Source of the DNA: Flavobacteriales bacterium
GTDB taxonomy: Bacteria; Bacteroidota; Bacteroidia; Flavobacteriales_C; GCA-002722245
DNA: 64,000 nt
NCBI GenBank assembly: GCA_023251095.1
Contig: JAHEZL010000009.1
Span: 78,028 to 142,027 of the forward strand
Direction of reading: 5' to 3'
The notes below the pieces were generated by a model, which searched no databases, had not been told where the DNA came from, and saw nothing but the letters and a program-made list of their open reading frames with translations. Of the stretch, positions 35,555 through 44,970 are shown in pieces. How positions within the stretch are numbered: the first letter of the stretch is position 1; the number at the start of each line of letters is the position of its first letter. A program made the translations under genes and the position numbers.

Positions 35555-36410
35555 TCCATCTTCAAAACCACCGAATACAACTTCCGCCCTATTCCCCGAA
35601 ACAACTCATCTGTAATGTAAACTTCATTAGAGCTCACGAAGCAAACAGCTTCCTTTTGAGTGGAGTAAGGAAATTTGATTACCGTATTTTTTCCGCTGAA
35701 AAAATCGTCGCCGCTGAAATCGCTAAACAACCACATTTTATTACTTGATAGCAATACTAATTTCGATTTATCTGGACTCAATGCTGCAGCCGAAATCCAA
35801 TAATTAAACATTTGTTTTCCACCGGTATTGAAGGAGCTGATTTTTCTGGCAACATATTTTCCTGCCGAATCGGGAAGCTGATAGAGATTGGTTTTTCCGT
35901 TGAAAGGCTTCGTTCTGTTTTTTGAAAATAAATACAAAGAACCGTTCATCCACACTATGGCTTCACAATCAAAATTTTTAGCGGTATCGGCAGGAGGAAA
36001 ATCTTTTTGATCTTCGTAAGAATAGTAAATCACCTGCGCTGCGATAGAATCTCCCGAAAATTTATCGGGATTTGGAATTTTAAAAATGCTGAGGTCTTTA
36101 GAGTCATTTAAATTATTTCCTATGTTAGCGATGTAAAAATTTCCGGAATCATCGCGGGTTAAATCCTCCCAGTCGCGGTTCCATGAACCAATAATTCTTA
36201 CAGTACGAATTAAATTCCCGAGGGTATCACACAAATACAAAGCGGGCTCTCCTCCACTGTCATTGATCGTCCATACTTTATTTTATCACTCGCTACAATC
36301 CCCGAAGTTTCTTCAACAATAGCAGGTAAAGAGCAAATGGTGCGCAAAGTTTGTGCAGTGCTGTATTGAACAAAAAGGAAAAAGAAAAAAAGAAAAAACA
36401 GTTTTTTCAT
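35551..36410 (-). pseudogene. Secreted beta-propeller-like protein broken by a one-base frameshift
   Basis: The ATG at 36410 begins a signal peptide (MKKLFFLFFFFLFVQYSTAQ) and runs ETSGIVASDKIKYG. A frame shift near 36270-36282 then moves the coding to a second frame reading WTINDSGGEPALYLCDTLGN and onward to the stop at 35551. Joining the frames gives about 286 residues with one missing base. The body (NWEDLTRD-type repeat, NFYIANIGNNLND, CEAIVWMNGSLYLFSKNR, AALSPDKSKLVLLSS, EVYITDELFRG) resembles a six-bladed propeller. It may be a true pseudogene or a one-base error next to AAAATAAAG. Confidence 0.7.
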
Positions 36411-36412
36411 CG

Positions 36413-36964
36413 TTAAAATTTCCAGCCTAATTTTACAGATACTTCGGGAGTAAATAACATAGGCGTGTATTTTACAGTATCGATATACCGACTGTTGTTG
36501 CCACTAATTCTTGTATGCAAAGCCAGCCACGGAGTGGTATATAATCCTTTCCACAAAAAAATATTGTAGCCGCCGCCAAGGCTGAATACCCAGCTTTGCA
36601 CCCGGCCTGCATAATTATTTGTAGTAATGGCTTCGTTGTTCCAATAACCAATACCCGGACCGAACCACAATCCTTTGAAATCCTCTTTTAAAAAATATTC
36701 AGCAGAAATACCAACAGCATGAGTTCTGTCTTTTTGAAATCCGCTTTGTAAAACAAAAGGAGGAATATTTGCTTCGGCATACGACATACGAACACGGAAT
36801 TTATTTTTACCCACCCATGCCGTTCCAATAAAACCATTGAGTACGTACGGCAAAACATCCTGTTCAACACCAATACTCATTTTGCTTGATACACTTTGCC
36901 CTTGTAAAGTATTTGCTGCAAAAGAAATGCAGAGGAATAAGAGTGCTGCAAATTTAAAATTCAT
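36413..36964 (-). CDS. Outer-membrane beta-barrel-like protein
   Basis: A 183-residue protein with signal peptide MNFKFAALLFLCISFAANTLQG. Strands alternate (FRVRMSYAEANIPPFVLQ, AVGISAEYFLKEDFKGLWFGPGIGYW, SWVFSLGGGYNIFLWKGLY, MLFTPEVSVKLGWKF), and the C-terminal residue is Phe, the usual signal for barrel insertion. It starts just upstream of the frameshifted gene and shares its strand (2-bp gap), so both were probably one operon. Confidence 0.7.
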   Translation of the reverse strand: MNFKFAALLFLCISFAANTLQGQSVSSKMSIGVEQDVLPYVLNGFIGTAWVGKNKFRVRMSYAEANIPPFVLQSGFQKDRTHAVGISAEYFLKEDFKGLWFGPGIGYWNNEAITTNNYAGRVQSWVFSLGGGYNIFLWKGLYTTPWLALHTRISGNNSRYIDTVKYTPMLFTPEVSVKLGWKF

Positions 36965-37099
36965 AGAATGCTTCTTTGAGGAATCATCCGAAAATATAAA
37001 AAATAAAAAGAACTAAAGACAAGCATTATTTTTCTTGCAAAAAAGCATATTGAAATCCTGGCGGCAGATCAGTACTTTAGCAAGTAATAAATAAAAATA

Positions 37100-37513
37100 A
37101 TGGAACAAAAATTACCACTTCCACCTTTCAATTTCGAAACAGCCACACAAAAAGTAAAAATGGCTGAAGATGCCTGGAACACTAAAGATCCTGAAAGAGT
37201 ATCATCGGCCTATACCATAAATACCGAGTGGCGCAACAGGGATCAATTTATTAATGGCAGAGAAGAAGTAAAAACCTTTTTGAAATTGAAATGGGAAAAA
37301 GAATTGGAGTATAAACTCAAAAAGGAATTGTGGGCATTTACAAACAACCGGATAGCAGTTCGCTTTGAATATGAATGGCGCGACAATGCTGGACAATGGT
37401 ATCGTTCCTATGGAAATGAAAATTGGGAATTTGATGAAAATGGTTTCATGAAAAAACGTTTTGCAAGTATCAACGACCTAAAAATTGAAGAAACGCAGCG
37501 AAGAGTATTTTAA
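37100..37513 (+). CDS. DUF1348 / NTF2-like (SnoaL-fold) protein
   Basis: A 137-residue cytosolic protein matching DUF1348 throughout: [25 protein letters not shown] near residues 11-35, [26 protein letters not shown] near 44-69, [31 protein letters not shown] near 84-114, and [11 protein letters not shown]. The fold is a cone-shaped NTF2-like barrel. Function unknown. Likely transcribed alone. Confidence 0.85.
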   Translation: MEQKLPLPPFNFETATQKVKMAEDAWNTKDPERVSSAYTINTEWRNRDQFINGREEVKTFLKLKWEKELEYKLKKELWAFTNNRIAVRFEYEWRDNAGQWYRSYGNENWEFDENGFMKKRFASINDLKIEETQRRVF

Positions 37514-37543
37514 AAACTTTGCAGGCGTAAATGAATTTTTTTA

Positions 37544-37575
37544 GAAAAAAAAACGGACAGAGTAAATCTGTCCGT
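37544..37575 (-). terminator. Terminator after the OprP-like porin gene
   Basis: ACGGACAG (37553-37560) and CTGTCCGT (37568-37575) form an 8-bp stem with a 7-base loop. On the minus strand it is followed by a run of T. It lies 24 bp past the porin stop. Confidence 0.88.
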
Positions 37576-37598
37576 TCCTTCAATTTAAAACGCTATTT

Positions 37599-38945
37599 CT
37601 AAAATTTGTACTGCATTCTAGCTGTAAAGATATTGTCTTTTAAATCGCTGGTGAATCCAGTAATTTTAGTTACTTCATTGGTCACCATGTTGTAGTGAAT
37701 CATGAACTTCACATTGTCGGTTAAGTACAAGTTGTATCCTAAACCAAGCATAGTGTATTTAATCTCTCCTGCTTTCATTCCATTTGTTCCGTTTAAATCG
37801 GCAGCAGAAACTTTTGTGTTTGGATCATACCACTCATATTTCACAGCAATTTCATGTTTCGATTTTCCAATTCGTTGGATGAAATAAACATATCCTGCAT
37901 CAAATGGACGAATGTACATTGCATCGGTAGATTTTGGAGCAACTTGCGGACTTCTTGAACTTGCGTCAGTTCCGGTTTGTGTTCCAAAGAAATATTCTCC
38001 GCGAACAGTTGTTGTTCCTAAAATTGATTTCACACTAAACAAACCTTCTGCTCCATAATAAACTCTTGGCGCTTTTCCGTTTTTAAAAGTAGTGCTTGTA
38101 GTATCTTTTGCTGTCCAGGTAAGTCCACCAAGAGTAGAAGTAAGTCCTTCAAATACTTTATTGTTTTGGTAGATGAATCCACCGTTGTAATAAGAACCAC
38201 CTAATCCGAAAGAGATTTTATCTTCTTTTATTGATTTGTAATACACTGCGTGCCCCATGAAATCTTTGTAGCTATCGAAATCAGTTAGACCAGTTACACC
38301 AGTGGTTCCAATTGAAGATCCTGTAGGTGTGCTTGTTCCAGGAACAGCAATACCAGTTCCATTAAAAAAACCTGCATCAATTTTCAAACCTTTTAAGCTT
38401 CCTTTTTTAGGTTCAAAAGTCAACATCGCACCCAAGTCGCGTTCGTTAGGCATCAATGATTGCGTAAAACGAGAACGCTCCGGACTCTCTCTTACCGCAG
38501 AAGATTGCTGAATTTCATATCCAAACGGACGATTCATTACCCCAGCAGTGATAGAAAATGCATGAGAATAAGGATCAGAATATTTAGCGAAAATCTCCAC
38601 TAAGTTAAATCCTCTTTCTGTTCCATTGAGTTGCATTACATATTGTGAATTTTTTCCGCTGTAAGTAAACTTAACGCGACCTCTTCTAATCATAAAACGA
38701 TTGTCAGAATATGGAGTGAAATCTCCACCGTCGAAATTTTTTGCACCGGCAGTATCGGCCAATTGAAACTGAGCTTGCACCCAACCCGACACTTTAAGAT
38801 TTTTAAGAATATCCAAATCCTTTTTCATAGATACGATGTTTTTGTTCAAACTATCTGTAGTGATTTGAACCGGAGCGGCGCTTTGGGCGGATGCATTTGC
38901 TATCACTCCCAGGCCTAATACAATTGTTGTAAATATTTTTTTCAT
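37599..38945 (-). CDS. Phosphate-selective porin OprO/OprP-like protein
   Basis: Outer-membrane channel, 448 residues from the ATG at 38945 (signal peptide MKKIFTTIVLGLGVIANASAQ); an upstream ATG at 38966 would add seven residues before it. After a short coiled-coil stretch (SLNKNIVSMKKDLDILKNL) come barrel strands with family motifs: NRFMIRRGRVKFTYSG, YVMQLNGTERGFNLVEIFAKY, GVMNRPFGYEIQQSS, and the final IFTARMQYKF with C-terminal Phe. Homologues in Pseudomonas take up phosphate or polyphosphate under starvation. Three 11-bp Pho-box repeats, identical in core to those of pstS, lie 46 bp upstream, supporting phosphate control. A terminator follows. Confidence 0.88.
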   Translation of the reverse strand: MKKIFTTIVLGLGVIANASAQSAAPVQITTDSLNKNIVSMKKDLDILKNLKVSGWVQAQFQLADTAGAKNFDGGDFTPYSDNRFMIRRGRVKFTYSGKNSQYVMQLNGTERGFNLVEIFAKYSDPYSHAFSITAGVMNRPFGYEIQQSSAVRESPERSRFTQSLMPNERDLGAMLTFEPKKGSLKGLKIDAGFFNGTGIAVPGTSTPTGSSIGTTGVTGLTDFDSYKDFMGHAVYYKSIKEDKISFGLGGSYYNGGFIYQNNKVFEGLTSTLGGLTWTAKDTTSTTFKNGKAPRVYYGAEGLFSVKSILGTTTVRGEYFFGTQTGTDASSRSPQVAPKSTDAMYIRPFDAGYVYFIQRIGKSKHEIAVKYEWYDPNTKVSAADLNGTNGMKAGEIKYTMLGLGYNLYLTDNVKFMIHYNMVTNEVTKITGFTSDLKDNIFTARMQYKF

Positions 38946-38991
38946 TGCTAATATTAATTTCAGCAAATATCCATTTAAGTTCCCCGTATAA

Positions 38992-39019
38992 CGTTAAGTT
39001 AATGTTAAGCGTCTGTTAA
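38992..39019 (-). promoter_or_regulatory. Predicted Pho box (three 11-bp repeats) before the porin gene
   Basis: On the minus strand TTAACA (39019-39014), TTAACA (39008-39003) and TTAACG (38997-38992) follow each other at exactly 11 bp. Sixteen consecutive bases (TTAACATTAACTTAAC) equal the pstS box at 4831. A GATATTTG sequence (38971-38964) lies 20 bp downstream and can serve as the -7 element (TAnnTTTG with one mismatch). Confidence 0.75.
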
Positions 39020-39207
39020 CTTTTTGTGTTGGCATTAGTGCATAACCTCTGTTTCTTTAGCGGAGTAATTAACTAATAACTGGATTGCATTTAGCAAATT
39101 TGAATACTGAATTTTATGCATTAACTAGGTGGAATTTTGCGCTTTACTTTTCAGATAGACGCTGGTTTATCGCACGAAAAACTATGTAGATCAATTGATT
39201 TGATTGG

Positions 39208-39226
39208 CACCAATGCGCCATTGGTG
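39208..39226 (-). terminator. Hairpin after the DUF4202 gene
   Basis: CACCAAT-GCGCC-ATTGGTG forms a 7-bp stem with a 5-base loop, 29 bp beyond the DUF4202 stop. No strong T-tract is present, so efficiency is uncertain. Confidence 0.45.
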
Positions 39227-39254
39227 AATAGATAAAAAGGGCTCCGACAAATAA

Positions 39255-39836
39255 TTATAACCCCAACGCCTCTTTTATCAATTGCAAACTGCGAGTTGTG
39301 TATGGAATTTTCAATGCCTCGGCGTGACCATTTTCCGACATTTTATTCCAGGTTTTCACTATAATATTTTTCAATTTGTCGGTGTCCGAAATGTGTTTCT
39401 CAACGAAAGGTTCCAAGTAGTATTCAAGAAATACAAGGCAAATAATGTCTTCAATCACTTGAGATTCCGCATCTTTTTTAATTGCTTTTTTTTCTATTAA
39501 AAAAGAAACTCTGTTGATGAACTCCTGGTTGTAGCCAACTTTGTCTAAAATTACTGCAGTCGTTTTTGAGTGGAATTTTTTTAATTCTTCGCGCCATTGC
39601 AAATAGCCTACTCTGGTCATTGGAAAAGATTCGCGCGGTATTTTCCAGCGACAGATATGTTGTGCTTTTGCAGCAATGATCAATTGTTCAGAAGCTGTGG
39701 GATGAAATTTCAAAAGTCTGTCGTGCATTCTATTCGAATACAATAATTCTTTAGGTTGCGACAATTCCTGATTGGGATCTTTCGAATTTTCTGCGTCGAT
39801 AGCAGCAAGAGCTGATTGAAATTGATTTGTTGTCAT
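39255..39836 (-). CDS. DUF4202 domain-containing protein
   Basis: A 193-residue cytosolic protein that matches DUF4202: FQSALAAIDAENSKDPN near residues 6-22, LYSNRMHDRLLKFHPTASEQLIIAAKAQHICRW near 32-64, RESFPMTRVGYLQWREELKKFHS near 68-90, and EDIICLVFLEYYLEPFVEKH near 129-148. The His/Asp pattern in the helical core (AQHICRW, CLVFLEYY) resembles HD-type proteins, but function is unknown. The gene is monocistronic. Confidence 0.88.
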   Translation of the reverse strand: MTTNQFQSALAAIDAENSKDPNQELSQPKELLYSNRMHDRLLKFHPTASEQLIIAAKAQHICRWKIPRESFPMTRVGYLQWREELKKFHSKTTAVILDKVGYNQEFINRVSFLIEKKAIKKDAESQVIEDIICLVFLEYYLEPFVEKHISDTDKLKNIIVKTWNKMSENGHAEALKIPYTTRSLQLIKEALGL

Positions 39837-39876
39837 TTGAAAAAAATAAATGATGAAGGATAAATATAAGAAAAAT

Positions 39877-39917
39877 GAGGTTGCTTCATTTTTGAGTACA
39901 AAAATTTCGCAATGACG
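39877..39917 (-). repeat. Dispersed 41-bp palindromic repeat, copy 2
   Basis: The reverse complement of copy 1 at 10835, running GAGGTTGCTTC to CGCAATGACG, with the same TTTTTGAGTACAAAAA core. It begins 41 bp upstream of the DUF4202 start. Confidence 0.8.
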
Positions 39918-39939
39918 TGGAGGGTGGTGGCAGAGTGAA

Positions 39940-40090
39940 CTTTGGAGAATGGGCCGCTAACTTCGTGCGAAGGCCCGAGCCAAAAGGCGGGCGTGTGTGA
40001 GGTTATTAGCGCGGTGGCAGCATCCCTGCCTGCCGGCAGGCAGGTCTTGACTCTTGATTTTTTGTTACTTTTTCATCAAGGAAAAAGTAA
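39940..40090. repeat. Compound repeat block with a perfect 20-bp palindrome
   Basis: CCTGCCTGCC and its complement form a perfect 20-bp palindrome at 40025-40044. CTTCGTGCGAAGG near 39962 matches a sequence near 19838. TTACTTTTTC and GAAAAAGTAA around 40066-40089 form a hairpin near the hemE stop, which could terminate hemE on the minus strand. No coding frame is evident. The local G+C is higher than in the neighbours. Confidence 0.6.
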
Positions 40091-40096
40091 AGAAAA

Positions 40097-41119
40097 CTAA
40101 TACTCCTTCACACTTTCAATAAAACATCTCACTGCATCTGGATTCGTATCAGGATACAAACCATGACCAAGATTAGCAATATGACGTGAACCTTTAAATT
40201 GATCCAGCATCACATGCGTTTGTTTTTTGATTTCATCAAAGGTGCCATACAGCGCACAAGGATCTAAATTTCCTTGTAGCGTTTTATTTGCACCGATTAA
40301 TTTGCGGGATTCAGCAATGTCCATATTCCAATCCAATCCGATGGTAGAGCATTTTAATTTCCCCATTTCTTCTCTTGCGAAGAAAGCACCTTTTGCAAAA
40401 ACGGTGACAGGAACTTCAGTAATCGCATCACAAATTTGAGAAATGTATTTCAATGAAAATTCTTTGTACTGTGCAGGAGATAAAATTCCGGCCCAGCTAT
40501 CAAAAACCTGCACCATATCCGCTCCTGAAGCCACTTGCGCTTTCAAATACAAAATGGTGGATTGAGTGATTTTATCTAAAAGCTGATGCGACATCGCAGG
40601 ATCAGTGTACAACATCTTTTTCGCTTTGGAAAAAGTTTTGCTTCCGCTGCCTTCAATCATGTAAGAGAAGATAGTCCAGGGAGCTCCTGCAAAACCAATA
40701 ACAGGAACTCTTCCATTCAATTCTTTCTTGGTGATTTTAATCGCATCTAAAGTATAAGCTAACTTTTCGTAGGGATTGGGAATGATGAGCCTGTCAATGT
40801 CTTTTTGGGTTTTAATGGTTTTTTCAAACCACGGACCTTTATTCTCCAGCATTTGGTAAGTGAGGCCCATCGCCTCAGGAATCACTAAAATATCAGAGAA
40901 GATAATGGCTGCATCCACTCCTAAAATATCTACAGGCTGGATCGTTACTTCGGCCGCCAATTCAGGCGTTTCAACCAATTCTTTAAAACCTGAGAGTTTT
41001 TCGCGCACATCGCGGTATTCTTTAAGAATTCTTCCGGCCTGACGCATCAGCCATACAGGAGTTCTTTCAACAGCTTCACCCTTAGCTGCGCGGAGTATTA
41101 AATCGTTTTGAAGAGACAT
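40097..41119 (-). CDS. hemE: Uroporphyrinogen decarboxylase
   Basis: Removes four acetate carboxyls from uroporphyrinogen III to give coproporphyrinogen III in haem synthesis; cytosolic homodimer. It is 340 residues. The N-terminal signature [21 protein letters not shown] near residues 21-41 includes the substrate-binding Arg. [15 protein letters not shown] has the catalytic Asp, and [24 protein letters not shown] is the second signature near 140-163. [13 protein letters not shown] closes the active site. No other haem gene is adjacent. Confidence 0.96.
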   Translation of the reverse strand: MSLQNDLILRAAKGEAVERTPVWLMRQAGRILKEYRDVREKLSGFKELVETPELAAEVTIQPVDILGVDAAIIFSDILVIPEAMGLTYQMLENKGPWFEKTIKTQKDIDRLIIPNPYEKLAYTLDAIKITKKELNGRVPVIGFAGAPWTIFSYMIEGSGSKTFSKAKKMLYTDPAMSHQLLDKITQSTILYLKAQVASGADMVQVFDSWAGILSPAQYKEFSLKYISQICDAITEVPVTVFAKGAFFAREEMGKLKCSTIGLDWNMDIAESRKLIGANKTLQGNLDPCALYGTFDEIKKQTHVMLDQFKGSRHIANLGHGLYPDTNPDAVRCFIESVKEY

Positions 41120-41183
41120 GCTAAAATTTTAGTGGGACAAAAATGGGGATTTTATTTCGGGAAAGCGTCAGGAAAAGGTAAAA

Positions 41184-41633
41184 TCACAGGCGTATAAAAT
41201 TGAGAGCGTTTACCACATTCCATGTAACCGAGTCGGTTTCTGTAGAATTGTATTGCCAAACCATTGTTTTGGCATCCATCTGAGTAAGACTCATCACAAT
41301 GCTGCTATCCGATTTAGAAGAAAATAATTTAAGCTCTCCGCAGCTCTTAAATTCCCATTTATTTAAGGGTGATAACACGTTATCCGTGCGGAATTCCATT
41401 GTTCCGTCATTATAAATCAAGAGAATATCCTGATACAATTTTTGTTTCAACACCGTATCTTGTGAGGATTTATAGTACTTCACTATTTTAAATAGTTTCC
41501 AGTTTTCAAGGATATTGCAATTGTTGTATTTAAGGCAAGCGGAAGTTTTATTGATACGCTCACAGCTGTCCGGTTCAGCACAGGCTGAAAACAAAAGAAA
41601 AAAGCTAAAAACTATGGCGATCGACAATCTCAT
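41184..41633 (-). CDS. Hypothetical lipoprotein
   Basis: A 149-residue protein with lipoprotein signal MRLSIAIVFSFFLLFSAC (Cys18). The mature part has paired cysteines (SCERINKTSAC, YNNC) and a lipocalin-like strand pattern (DILLIYNDGTMEFRTDN, WEFKSCGELKLFSS, TMVWQYNSTETDSVTWNV), a plan common among small Bacteroidota lipoproteins. No specific family. Confidence 0.65.
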   Translation of the reverse strand: MRLSIAIVFSFFLLFSACAEPDSCERINKTSACLKYNNCNILENWKLFKIVKYYKSSQDTVLKQKLYQDILLIYNDGTMEFRTDNVLSPLNKWEFKSCGELKLFSSKSDSSIVMSLTQMDAKTMVWQYNSTETDSVTWNVVNALNFIRL

Positions 41634-41674
41634 GTAGTGTAAAGATACAGATAAGATAGGAAATTATTTTGAAT

Positions 41675-42328
41675 TCAACCGACTTCAAAAATCACACTGT
41701 GCAGCTGTATTACTTTACCGTCGGGCCTTTGTACGACAGGATCCGCATAAACCGTATATTGAATGTTGGTAAATCCGCCTTTTCTCAACAAATTTTCTAC
41801 TTCTGCCAGTGGGCGGATGGTGAATCCGTTTTGGGTGATGTTAGATAAGGCGTCCATATCTTCTTTGGTACGCATGCCGATGAATAATTTGCCGTTTTCC
41901 TTGAGCACCCTGCGCAATTCGCTAATGGCCACCTCAGGTTTATCCCAAAAATAAATAGTGTTGATAGTGAAAATCACATCAAAGGAATGATCCTCAAAAG
42001 GCATTTGATGGATATCGCCACAAAACAATTTTGCACCGTGATTTTTGATTTCCTCAGCACACAAAATTTCAGCCTGCTGAACCATATCTGCCGAATAATC
42101 CAAGCCCGAATATTTGGATTGTTGCATTATTTCCTTCGACGTAACACCATTGCCAAAGCCTATTTCCAGCAATACCGGCTGCTTTTGCAAAGCCAGATGC
42201 TTTTTCATTTTTGCATAGGTATTCGCGTTTCCTTTGTTCATGAACTCGCCTACTTTTTTACCAAAATCACCTTCGGGCTTGCGAAGATTTCTGGCCATTT
42301 CTTTGGGATCGGGACTTTGTTGACTCAT
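41675..42328 (-). CDS. Class I SAM-dependent methyltransferase
   Basis: A 217-residue cytosolic enzyme. Motif I VLLEIGFGNGVTSKEIMQ near residues 53-70 binds SAM. AKLFCGDIHQMPFEDHSFDVIFTINTIYFW (region near 101-130) gives motifs II and III of the Methyltransf_11 type, followed by ELRRVLKENGKLFIGMR. Substrate unknown. It is divergent from pgi. Confidence 0.85.
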   Translation of the reverse strand: MSQQSPDPKEMARNLRKPEGDFGKKVGEFMNKGNANTYAKMKKHLALQKQPVLLEIGFGNGVTSKEIMQQSKYSGLDYSADMVQQAEILCAEEIKNHGAKLFCGDIHQMPFEDHSFDVIFTINTIYFWDKPEVAISELRRVLKENGKLFIGMRTKEDMDALSNITQNGFTIRPLAEVENLLRKGGFTNIQYTVYADPVVQRPDGKVIQLHSVIFEVG

Positions 42329-42393
42329 AAGGCTTTAAAAATAAAATAAAAAAGATAAATTCGCAGGGATATACCCTCATTAAAATATTTGAT

Positions 42394-44034
42394 ATGACAA
42401 AGCACACTGAACTTCCCGGATGGTTAAAATTGCAGGAACATTATGAAGTAGTTAAAAACGATCATTTGCGCGATTATTTTACGCAAGACGCCAAACGTTT
42501 TGAAAATTTCTCTCTTCAGTTTAAAGATATACTGGTGGATTATTCTAAAAACAGAATCACTGCCGACACCTTTAAATTGCTGATGGAGCTGGCACGTGAA
42601 GCAGGTGTGAAAAGAAAAACAGAAGACATGTTTTCGGGTGTGAAAATAAACAACACCGAAAAAAGAGCGGTATTACACACAGCTTTGCGCAACAGATCCA
42701 ATCGTCCCGTTTTGGTTGATGGTGAAGATGTAATGCCGGGCATCAATGCAGTGTTGGAAAAAATGAAAGCCTTTTGCGCTAAAGTTCATTCGGGAGCATG
42801 GAAAGGTTATACCGGAAAAGCCGTTACAGATATTGTAAACATTGGTATTGGCGGATCTGACCTCGGACCGTACATGGTTACCGAAGCATTAAAACCCTAC
42901 GCAATAAAAGGATTAAATATTCACTTTGTATCCAACGTTGACGGCACACACATCGCCGAAGCTTTGAAAAAAGTGAATCCTGAAACGACCTTATTTATCG
43001 TTGCATCAAAAACATTTACCACTCAGGAAACCCTCACCAATGCTGAAACAGCAAAGAAATGGTTTTTAGCTACGGCTAAAGATGAAGCTGCCGTTGCCAA
43101 ACATTTTGTGGCTCTATCAACAAATGCAAAAGCGGTAAGTGCCTTTGGAATTGATACTAACAACATGTTTGAATTTTGGGACTGGGTGGGCGGAAGATAT
43201 TCTTTGTGTTCGGCAATAGGCTTGTCGATTGCGGTTTACATAGGCTTTGATAATTTTGAAGGATTGTTGCAGGGCGCTCACGACATGGACGAACATTTCC
43301 GCACCACAGAATTTGAAAAAAATATTCCTGTGATTTTGGCGATGCTGGGCGTATGGTACAACAATTTCTTTGATGCCGATTCTCACGCCATTTTGCCTTA
43401 CGATCAATACATGCACCGCTTTGCCGCTTACTTCCAACAGGGAGATATGGAGAGCAACGGAAAAGGTGTTACTAAAAACGGAGAGGCCATTGATTATTCA
43501 ACAGGTCCAATTATTTGGGGAGAACCGGGAACCAACGGTCAGCATGCATTTTACCAATTGATTCACCAAGGCACAAAATTAATTCCTTGTGATTTTATGG
43601 CTCCGGTGCAAACACAAAATCCTATTGGCGATCATCACGAAAAATTACTCGCTAACTTCTTCGCGCAAACAGAAGCCCTAATGAAAGGGAAAACTTATGC
43701 AGAAGCAAAAGCTGAATTGGAGAAAGCTGGTTTATCTGAAAAAGAAATCAAAGAATTAACGCCGCATAAAGTTTTCAGCGGAAACCGTCCGACCAACTCC
43801 ATCTTCTTCAAAAAACTTACTCCTCATACTTTAGGCGCCCTTCTTGCGATGTACGAGCACAAGATTTATGTACAAAGCATCATATGGGATGTAAATGCTT
43901 TTGATCAATGGGGTGTTGAATTAGGAAAACAATTGGCGAATATGATTTTACCGGAATTGAAATCAGGAGATAAAATTTCTTCTCACGACAGTTCAACCAA
44001 TGGCTTAATCAACTACTATAAAAGCAATAAATAA
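42394..44034 (+). CDS. pgi: Glucose-6-phosphate isomerase
   Basis: Interconverts glucose 6-phosphate and fructose 6-phosphate in glycolysis and gluconeogenesis. The 546 residues match E. coli-type [22 protein letters not shown] near residues 149-167 and [14 protein letters not shown] near 207-220 bind phosphate. [17 protein letters not shown] near 263-279 is the first PGI signature and [21 protein letters not shown] near 490-510 the second. The catalytic Glu is in [14 protein letters not shown]. The next gene begins in the same frame after the TAA. Confidence 0.97.
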   Translation: MTKHTELPGWLKLQEHYEVVKNDHLRDYFTQDAKRFENFSLQFKDILVDYSKNRITADTFKLLMELAREAGVKRKTEDMFSGVKINNTEKRAVLHTALRNRSNRPVLVDGEDVMPGINAVLEKMKAFCAKVHSGAWKGYTGKAVTDIVNIGIGGSDLGPYMVTEALKPYAIKGLNIHFVSNVDGTHIAEALKKVNPETTLFIVASKTFTTQETLTNAETAKKWFLATAKDEAAVAKHFVALSTNAKAVSAFGIDTNNMFEFWDWVGGRYSLCSAIGLSIAVYIGFDNFEGLLQGAHDMDEHFRTTEFEKNIPVILAMLGVWYNNFFDADSHAILPYDQYMHRFAAYFQQGDMESNGKGVTKNGEAIDYSTGPIIWGEPGTNGQHAFYQLIHQGTKLIPCDFMAPVQTQNPIGDHHEKLLANFFAQTEALMKGKTYAEAKAELEKAGLSEKEIKELTPHKVFSGNRPTNSIFFKKLTPHTLGALLAMYEHKIYVQSIIWDVNAFDQWGVELGKQLANMILPELKSGDKISSHDSSTNGLINYYKSNK

Positions 44035-44043
44035 GAACTAAAA

Positions 44044-44087
44044 CCAAGAGCTATTTTTTCTTTAAAAAACATATTAATAGCTCTTGG
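44044..44087. repeat. 12-bp inverted repeat after pgi
   Basis: CCAAGAGCTATT (44044-44055) and AATAGCTCTTGG (44076-44087) are exact complements around a 20-base AT-rich loop, 9 bp after the pgi stop. It could end or protect the pgi message. It also overlaps the possible N-terminus of the next gene. Confidence 0.6.
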
Positions 44088-44100
44088 TGTTTTTATCATC

Positions 44101-44970
44101 TTGTTTTTTTGTGCCGATTATTATTTGCACTACCGACTTCCGCAAGGCTTTAATACAGAGGGATACAGAGGAGCACTCTTGGATGACAAAGAAGAAAACG
44201 AATACCGCATCGCCTGTTTTGGAGGCAGTACTACCTACGGTTATTTACTCGCTAAAAATGAATCTTATCCTTTTTTACTCGAACAGGAATTACAAAAAAA
44301 AGCAGACAAAAAATATTCTGTTGCTAACTTAGGCGCCAACGGACAAGGCATTTACGGCGTGAGTAAAGATGTTGATTATTACGACTATCTGAATTATGAC
44401 GCTGCAATAATTTACGACGGTTACAACGACAGAAATCCTGTTGATTTTAATTTATTGGATTTCAGAGGAAGTGATTTTATTTTTCATTTGTTCAAATACA
44501 AAACCATCACTTTTTTTTATCTGAAAGACAAATACACGCTTTGGAACACACCGGAGAACGAAGTGAGCAAACCTGTATTCGACAAGCGATCTGCATCTTC
44601 TGTGAAAATTAAAAATACTTTATCCGAATACTTTTCTAAAAATGATTCCCTTGCCGAAGCGATGTTCCTCAACAACAAAAAACCTTATGAGGAATATTTA
44701 AAGTGCCTTGAAAAAACACTGACGAATTTAATTTCAAAAAACATCAAAACATATTATGTGTGTCAGCCCAACAGCTACAACAGCACACAACAAAAATTAG
44801 TGCGCGAATTGATCAACAAAAAATTCACAACAAAAATCCGCTACATCAATTTGTCGGATGCTTTTGAAAATATGGATGAGTATAGTTTCGACGGAATGCA
44901 TCTCACTTTAAAAGGCAATCTCCGACTGGCGAAAATTATGAATGATAGTATTCAACAATATTTACAATGA
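44101..44970 (+). CDS. SGNH/GDSL-type hydrolase with uncertain N-terminus
   Basis: The catalytic blocks are clear: ACFGGSTTYGY (Ser nucleophile), YDGYNDRN (Gly-Asn block) and FDGMHLTLKGN (Asp-His pair near the C-terminus). The first ordinary start codon is TTG at 44101 (289 aa). In the same frame, the codons from 44050 to 44100 read AIFSLKNILIALGVFIIL, a membrane anchor typical for this family, but they contain only ATT or ATA as possible starts. The frame is open back to the pgi stop. The real protein is thus probably membrane-anchored, with an unusual start. The stop overlaps the next ATG (ATGA). Confidence 0.75.
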   Translation: MFFCADYYLHYRLPQGFNTEGYRGALLDDKEENEYRIACFGGSTTYGYLLAKNESYPFLLEQELQKKADKKYSVANLGANGQGIYGVSKDVDYYDYLNYDAAIIYDGYNDRNPVDFNLLDFRGSDFIFHLFKYKTITFFYLKDKYTLWNTPENEVSKPVFDKRSASSVKIKNTLSEYFSKNDSLAEAMFLNNKKPYEEYLKCLEKTLTNLISKNIKTYYVCQPNSYNSTQQKLVRELINKKFTTKIRYINLSDAFENMDEYSFDGMHLTLKGNLRLAKIMNDSIQQYLQ

